This document shows, piece after piece, positions 61,268 through 64,000 of a stretch of DNA of 64,000 nucleotides. Under the pieces are notes generated by a model, which saw only the letters and a list, made by a program, of their open reading frames with translations, made no database searches and was not told the DNA's origin. Source of the DNA: Arthrobacter sp. AFG7.2 (GTDB lineage: Bacteria > Actinomycetota > Actinomycetes > Actinomycetales > Micrococcaceae); contig NZ_PJMB01000005.1 of NCBI RefSeq assembly GCF_002892835.1, forward strand, positions 1 to 64,000, read 5' to 3'. How positions within the stretch are numbered: the stretch's first letter is position 1; the number at the start of each line of letters is the position of its first letter. Both the position numbers and the translations under genes were made by a program.

Positions 61268-62269
61268 ATGGCTTACACAGCGGGCAACTGGCCCATCGCC
61301 GCTGCCATGCTGCCCTTCCCGGGCACCAGCGCCCGGGGAACGCATGTCAACGACGCTGATTCTTCCGTCTGGGCCGCGGCACTGGCCGAGGTAAAGGACT
61401 CAGGGTTCGCGAACGCGGACCTGACAGACAGCTGGCTTCGTCCCGGTGACCTCAGCCCGGACCGCCTCGCCGAATTCAGGCAGACCGCCGAGGACGTCGG
61501 CATCGGCATCCCGGCCATCTCAGCCATCAGGCGGAGCGTCATTGAGGAAGCCAACTGGGAAGCCAACCTGGCATACAGCCACCGGACCATTGACGCGGCG
61601 GCGGAGCTGGGCTGCGAGGTTGTCTCCGTGGGCCTGCACCAGGCCATCACGCCGGAGCAACAGAAACAGCTGTGGTTCTGGACGGTGGAAGGCCACAAGG
61701 ACCCGGTGGGTGACAAGGAAACCTGGGGGAACGCCGTCGCCCGCCTCCGCGAGCTGGGCCGGCACGCCGCCGAAGTGGGAGTCCTGCTCTCGCTGGAAAT
61801 GTATGAGGACACGTACCTGGGCACCGCGGACTCGTCCGTGCGCCTTGTCCAGGACATTGGACTCCCAAACGTGGGGCTGAACCCGGATCTCGGCAACCTG
61901 ATCCGGCTCCACCGGCCGGTGGAGGACTGGCGGGAGCTGGTGGCCAAGACCCTGCCGTTCGCCAATTACTGGCATGTGAAGAATTACTTCCGGGACGAGG
62001 ACGTGGCCCGGGACCTCTACGTGACCATGCCGGCGCCGATGGAAAGCGGCCTCATTAATTACCGCGAGGCCTTCAAGCTGGCCCTGTCGGTCGGGTTCCA
62101 GGGCATCCTCTGCACCGAGCACTACGGCGGGGACGGCCTGAGCGTGGCGGCCAGCAACCAGGACTACCTCCGCCGGCACGTGCTCCCCAAACAGGACGGC
62201 TACGCGCTCGGCACAAGCCAGGTGGCGCAGGGGCGGCAGCAGCCGGCGTCGGAACCCGCCCGCGTGTAA
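61268..62269 (+). CDS. TIM-barrel sugar isomerase/epimerase 2
   Basis: A 333-residue barrel of the same superfamily as the 58.4-kb protein but of a different subgroup. Metal ligands are in SLEMYED, LNPDLGN, YWHVKNYF and CTEHYGGD. It begins 2 bp after dehydrogenase 2. The pair of barrels implies two isomerisation or cleavage steps on the oxidised sugar. Confidence 0.85.
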   Translation: MAYTAGNWPIAAAMLPFPGTSARGTHVNDADSSVWAAALAEVKDSGFANADLTDSWLRPGDLSPDRLAEFRQTAEDVGIGIPAISAIRRSVIEEANWEANLAYSHRTIDAAAELGCEVVSVGLHQAITPEQQKQLWFWTVEGHKDPVGDKETWGNAVARLRELGRHAAEVGVLLSLEMYEDTYLGTADSSVRLVQDIGLPNVGLNPDLGNLIRLHRPVEDWRELVAKTLPFANYWHVKNYFRDEDVARDLYVTMPAPMESGLINYREAFKLALSVGFQGILCTEHYGGDGLSVAASNQDYLRRHVLPKQDGYALGTSQVAQGRQQPASEPARV

Positions 62270-62336
62270 CTCATCCGTGTAACTGCTCCAAGGCCGCAAA
62301 CACGGCCTTCCCTACCAAGGATTCAATGAGGAAACC

Positions 62337-64000
62337 ATGACCCGGATCTTCGACGACCCCGCAGACTTTGCGGAGGAAGCACTGGACGGCCTGGTGGCGG
62401 CCAACCGCGGCTACATTGCCCGGGTGGATGGCGGTGTGGTCCGCTCTACCGAAGTGCCCGCAGGGCAGGTGGCTGTAGTGGTGGGCGGCGGTTCCGGCCA
62501 CTACCCGGCGTTCGCCGGCGTGGTGGGGCCCGGCCTGGCAGCAGGCGCGGTGTGCGGCAACATCTTCACCTCACCCTCCGCCGGGCAGGCGTACCGGGTG
62601 GCCAAGGCCGCGGACACCGGCGGTGGCGTGCTGTTCAGCTACGGCAACTACGCCGGGGACGTCATCCACTTCGGCGAAGCCCAGCAGCGGCTCAACGCCG
62701 AAGGCATCGAGACCCGCACCATCCTGGTCACGGATGACATCGCGAGCGCCCCGCTGGACGAAATCGGGAAACGGCGCGGCATCGCCGGGGACCTGGTGGT
62801 GTTCAAAATCGCCGGCGCCGCAGCCGAAGCGGGCCTGGACCTGGACGCCGTCGAAGAGCTGGCCATCCGTGCCAACTACCGCACGCGCTCCCTGGGCGTG
62901 GCCTTCGATGGTTGCACCCTCCCGGGCGCTGCAGAACCGCTGTTCCATGTGCCGGCAGGCCAGATGTCACTGGGCCTGGGCATCCACGGCGAACCGGGAA
63001 TCTCCGACCATCCCCTGCCCACGGCTTCCGAACTCGCCCAACTCCTCGTCTCACGGCTGCTTGCGGACCGGCCTGACGGCGCCGGTACCCGTGTGGTGGC
63101 CCTCCTGAATGGCCTGGGCCGGGTGAAGTACGAGGAACTGTTCCTGCTTTTCGGAAAGATCGAGAAGCTCCTCACCGCCGCAGGCCTCACCATTGTGGAG
63201 CCGGAGTGCGGCGAACTCGTCACCAGCCTGGACATGTCCGGGCTCTCCCTCACGCTGCTGTGGCTGGATGAGGAACTGGAAAGTTACTGGGCAGCCCCGG
63301 CCGACACCCCGGGGTTCCGCAAGGGCAGCATGGCACCACGGGCACGGCGGGAGCTGGCCGTGCCGGAAGACGCCCTGGCCGCCGAAGTGGAAGACACGAC
63401 GGCGGCAGCAACTGAGCTGGGCAGGCTGGCAGCCGCCCTGCTCGCCCAGGCGCAGGACGTCGTCGTCGACAATGTTGAGGAACTTGGCAGGCTGGACGCT
63501 TTTGCGGGCGACGGCGACCATGGCACCGGTATGCGACGGGGAGTTGAGGCTGCCACTGCGGCCGCCAGGAATGCCTCCGCCGCCGGAGCCTCGGTGGAGC
63601 TTGTCCTCACGACGGCGGGGCAAGCCTGGAGCGAACGTGCAGGAGGAACGTCCGGGGCGCTGTGGGGATCAGCCCTGGTGGCCGCCGGACGGAGTCTTGG
63701 CACCAAGGACTCGTACCGCGGCGGGGACGCGGCCGCCGTCGTGACCTCCTTCGTGGACGCCATCACCACCCTGGGCAAGGCCGTACCGGGGGACAAAACC
63801 ATGGTGGACGCGCTGCTTCCGTTCCGGGACGCCTTCCTTGCTGCGTTCGACGGCGGGGCACCAGTTGCCGGGGCCGTTGCCTCCGGCGCCGCCGCGGCGC
63901 AGGCGGCGGCTGACGCCACCGCATCCCTGCGGCCGTTGAAGGGCCGGGCACGGCCGCTGGCCGAAAAGAGCCTGGGCCATCCGGACCCCGGCGCGGTGTC
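62337..64000 (+). CDS. Dihydroxyacetone/tetrulose kinase, DhaK-DhaL fusion (3' end outside window)
   Basis: At least 554 residues; the frame runs off the window. N-terminal DhaK domain with VVGGGSGHYPAFAG and GNIFTSPSAGQA and the substrate-binding His in LGIHGEPGIS. From about residue 360 a DhaL domain with the ATP/metal-site LDAFAGDGDHGTGM and GGTSGALWGSAL. The usual length is about 570-590, so only the last residues are missing. ATG at 62337 with GAGG. Substrates of the family are dihydroxyacetone, erythrulose and similar ketoses. Confidence 0.92.
   Translation, partial: MTRIFDDPADFAEEALDGLVAANRGYIARVDGGVVRSTEVPAGQVAVVVGGGSGHYPAFAGVVGPGLAAGAVCGNIFTSPSAGQAYRVAKAADTGGGVLFSYGNYAGDVIHFGEAQQRLNAEGIETRTILVTDDIASAPLDEIGKRRGIAGDLVVFKIAGAAAEAGLDLDAVEELAIRANYRTRSLGVAFDGCTLPGAAEPLFHVPAGQMSLGLGIHGEPGISDHPLPTASELAQLLVSRLLADRPDGAGTRVVALLNGLGRVKYEELFLLFGKIEKLLTAAGLTIVEPECGELVTSLDMSGLSLTLLWLDEELESYWAAPADTPGFRKGSMAPRARRELAVPEDALAAEVEDTTAAATELGRLAAALLAQAQDVVVDNVEELGRLDAFAGDGDHGTGMRRGVEAATAAARNASAAGASVELVLTTAGQAWSERAGGTSGALWGSALVAAGRSLGTKDSYRGGDAAAVVTSFVDAITTLGKAVPGDKTMVDALLPFRDAFLAAFDGGAPVAGAVASGAAAAQAAADATASLRPLKGRARPLAEKSLGHPDPGAV

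Noticed and set aside
1..64000. tRNA, rRNA, CRISPR, IS or phage elements
   Set aside because: I looked for T-loop signatures, regularly spaced repeats, transposase motifs and integrase genes and saw none; a covariance-model tRNA search would be needed to exclude tRNAs fully.

Overview
The window is 64 kb of high-GC actinobacterial DNA with dense, overlapping operons, frequent GTG or TTG starts and ATGA or GTGA junctions. The gene content points to a soil Micrococcaceae such as Arthrobacter or Pseudarthrobacter: a homoprotocatechuate 2,3-dioxygenase whose active-site residues fall at the published numbers of the Brevibacterium/Arthrobacter enzymes, C-glycoside deglycosidase subunits, many LacI, ROK and GntR regulators, and many glycan enzymes. 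Genus is inferred from family resemblance only. I saw no rRNA, tRNA, CRISPR array, insertion sequence or phage gene.

Region 1 (about 1-21.3 kb) is the most striking. A leftward operon runs from an oligopeptide-type solute-binding lipoprotein (12946) through a permease, a permease-ATPase fusion and a second ATPase to a GMC flavo-oxidase, a DUF6379 protein, a TIM-barrel protein, a DHA2 exporter and a GH35/DUF5597 hydrolase. The oxidase, DUF6379 and TIM-barrel trio matches the C-glycoside 3-oxidase plus two-subunit C-deglycosidase (CarA/CarC/CarB type). A ROK repressor lies upstream, and diverging from it is a GH3, GH106 and GH43 operon. None of the hydrolases has a signal peptide. The two transcription units carry related 13-bp operator-like sequences (13216-13228, 14670-14682). 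I read this as an import-first system for decorated plant C-glycosides: uptake, trimming of O-linked sugars, C3 oxidation, C-C cleavage and perhaps aglycone export.

Region 2 (21.3-34.5 kb) holds a LysR/MFS pair, a hydrolase-DUF1349-sugar kinase set, a GYD protein, a succinate-semialdehyde dehydrogenase with an SDR, a nucleoside salvage operon (nucleoside hydrolase, MFS, ribokinase) with tandem LacI-type operators, and a TetR gene divergent from a DUF2306 membrane protein. The DUF2306 promoter carries two GTGTAC-N3-GTACAC operators. The same architecture recurs 19 kb away at the DUF4386 gene (52.6 kb).

Region 3 (34.6-40.5 kb) is an XRE-cupin/B3-B4/EamA/DapA-like operon, a LacI gene, a RelA/SpoT-domain synthetase and a small GxVxLPG-repeat protein. 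Region 4 (40.5-45.2 kb) is a lower-GC patch of small unrecognised, mostly membrane proteins.

Region 5 (45.3-51.8 kb) is a homoprotocatechuate meta-cleavage operon (FAH-RraA fusion, GntR, hpaE, hpaD, hpaH, hpaI) ending in pyruvate and succinic semialdehyde. Region 6 (52.7-64 kb) is a LacI-controlled sugar ABC operon without its own ATPase, followed by two Gfo/Idh dehydrogenases, two sugar isomerase-like TIM barrels, a ThuA-like protein and a DhaK-DhaL kinase that runs off the end. This resembles 3-keto-glycoside catabolism.
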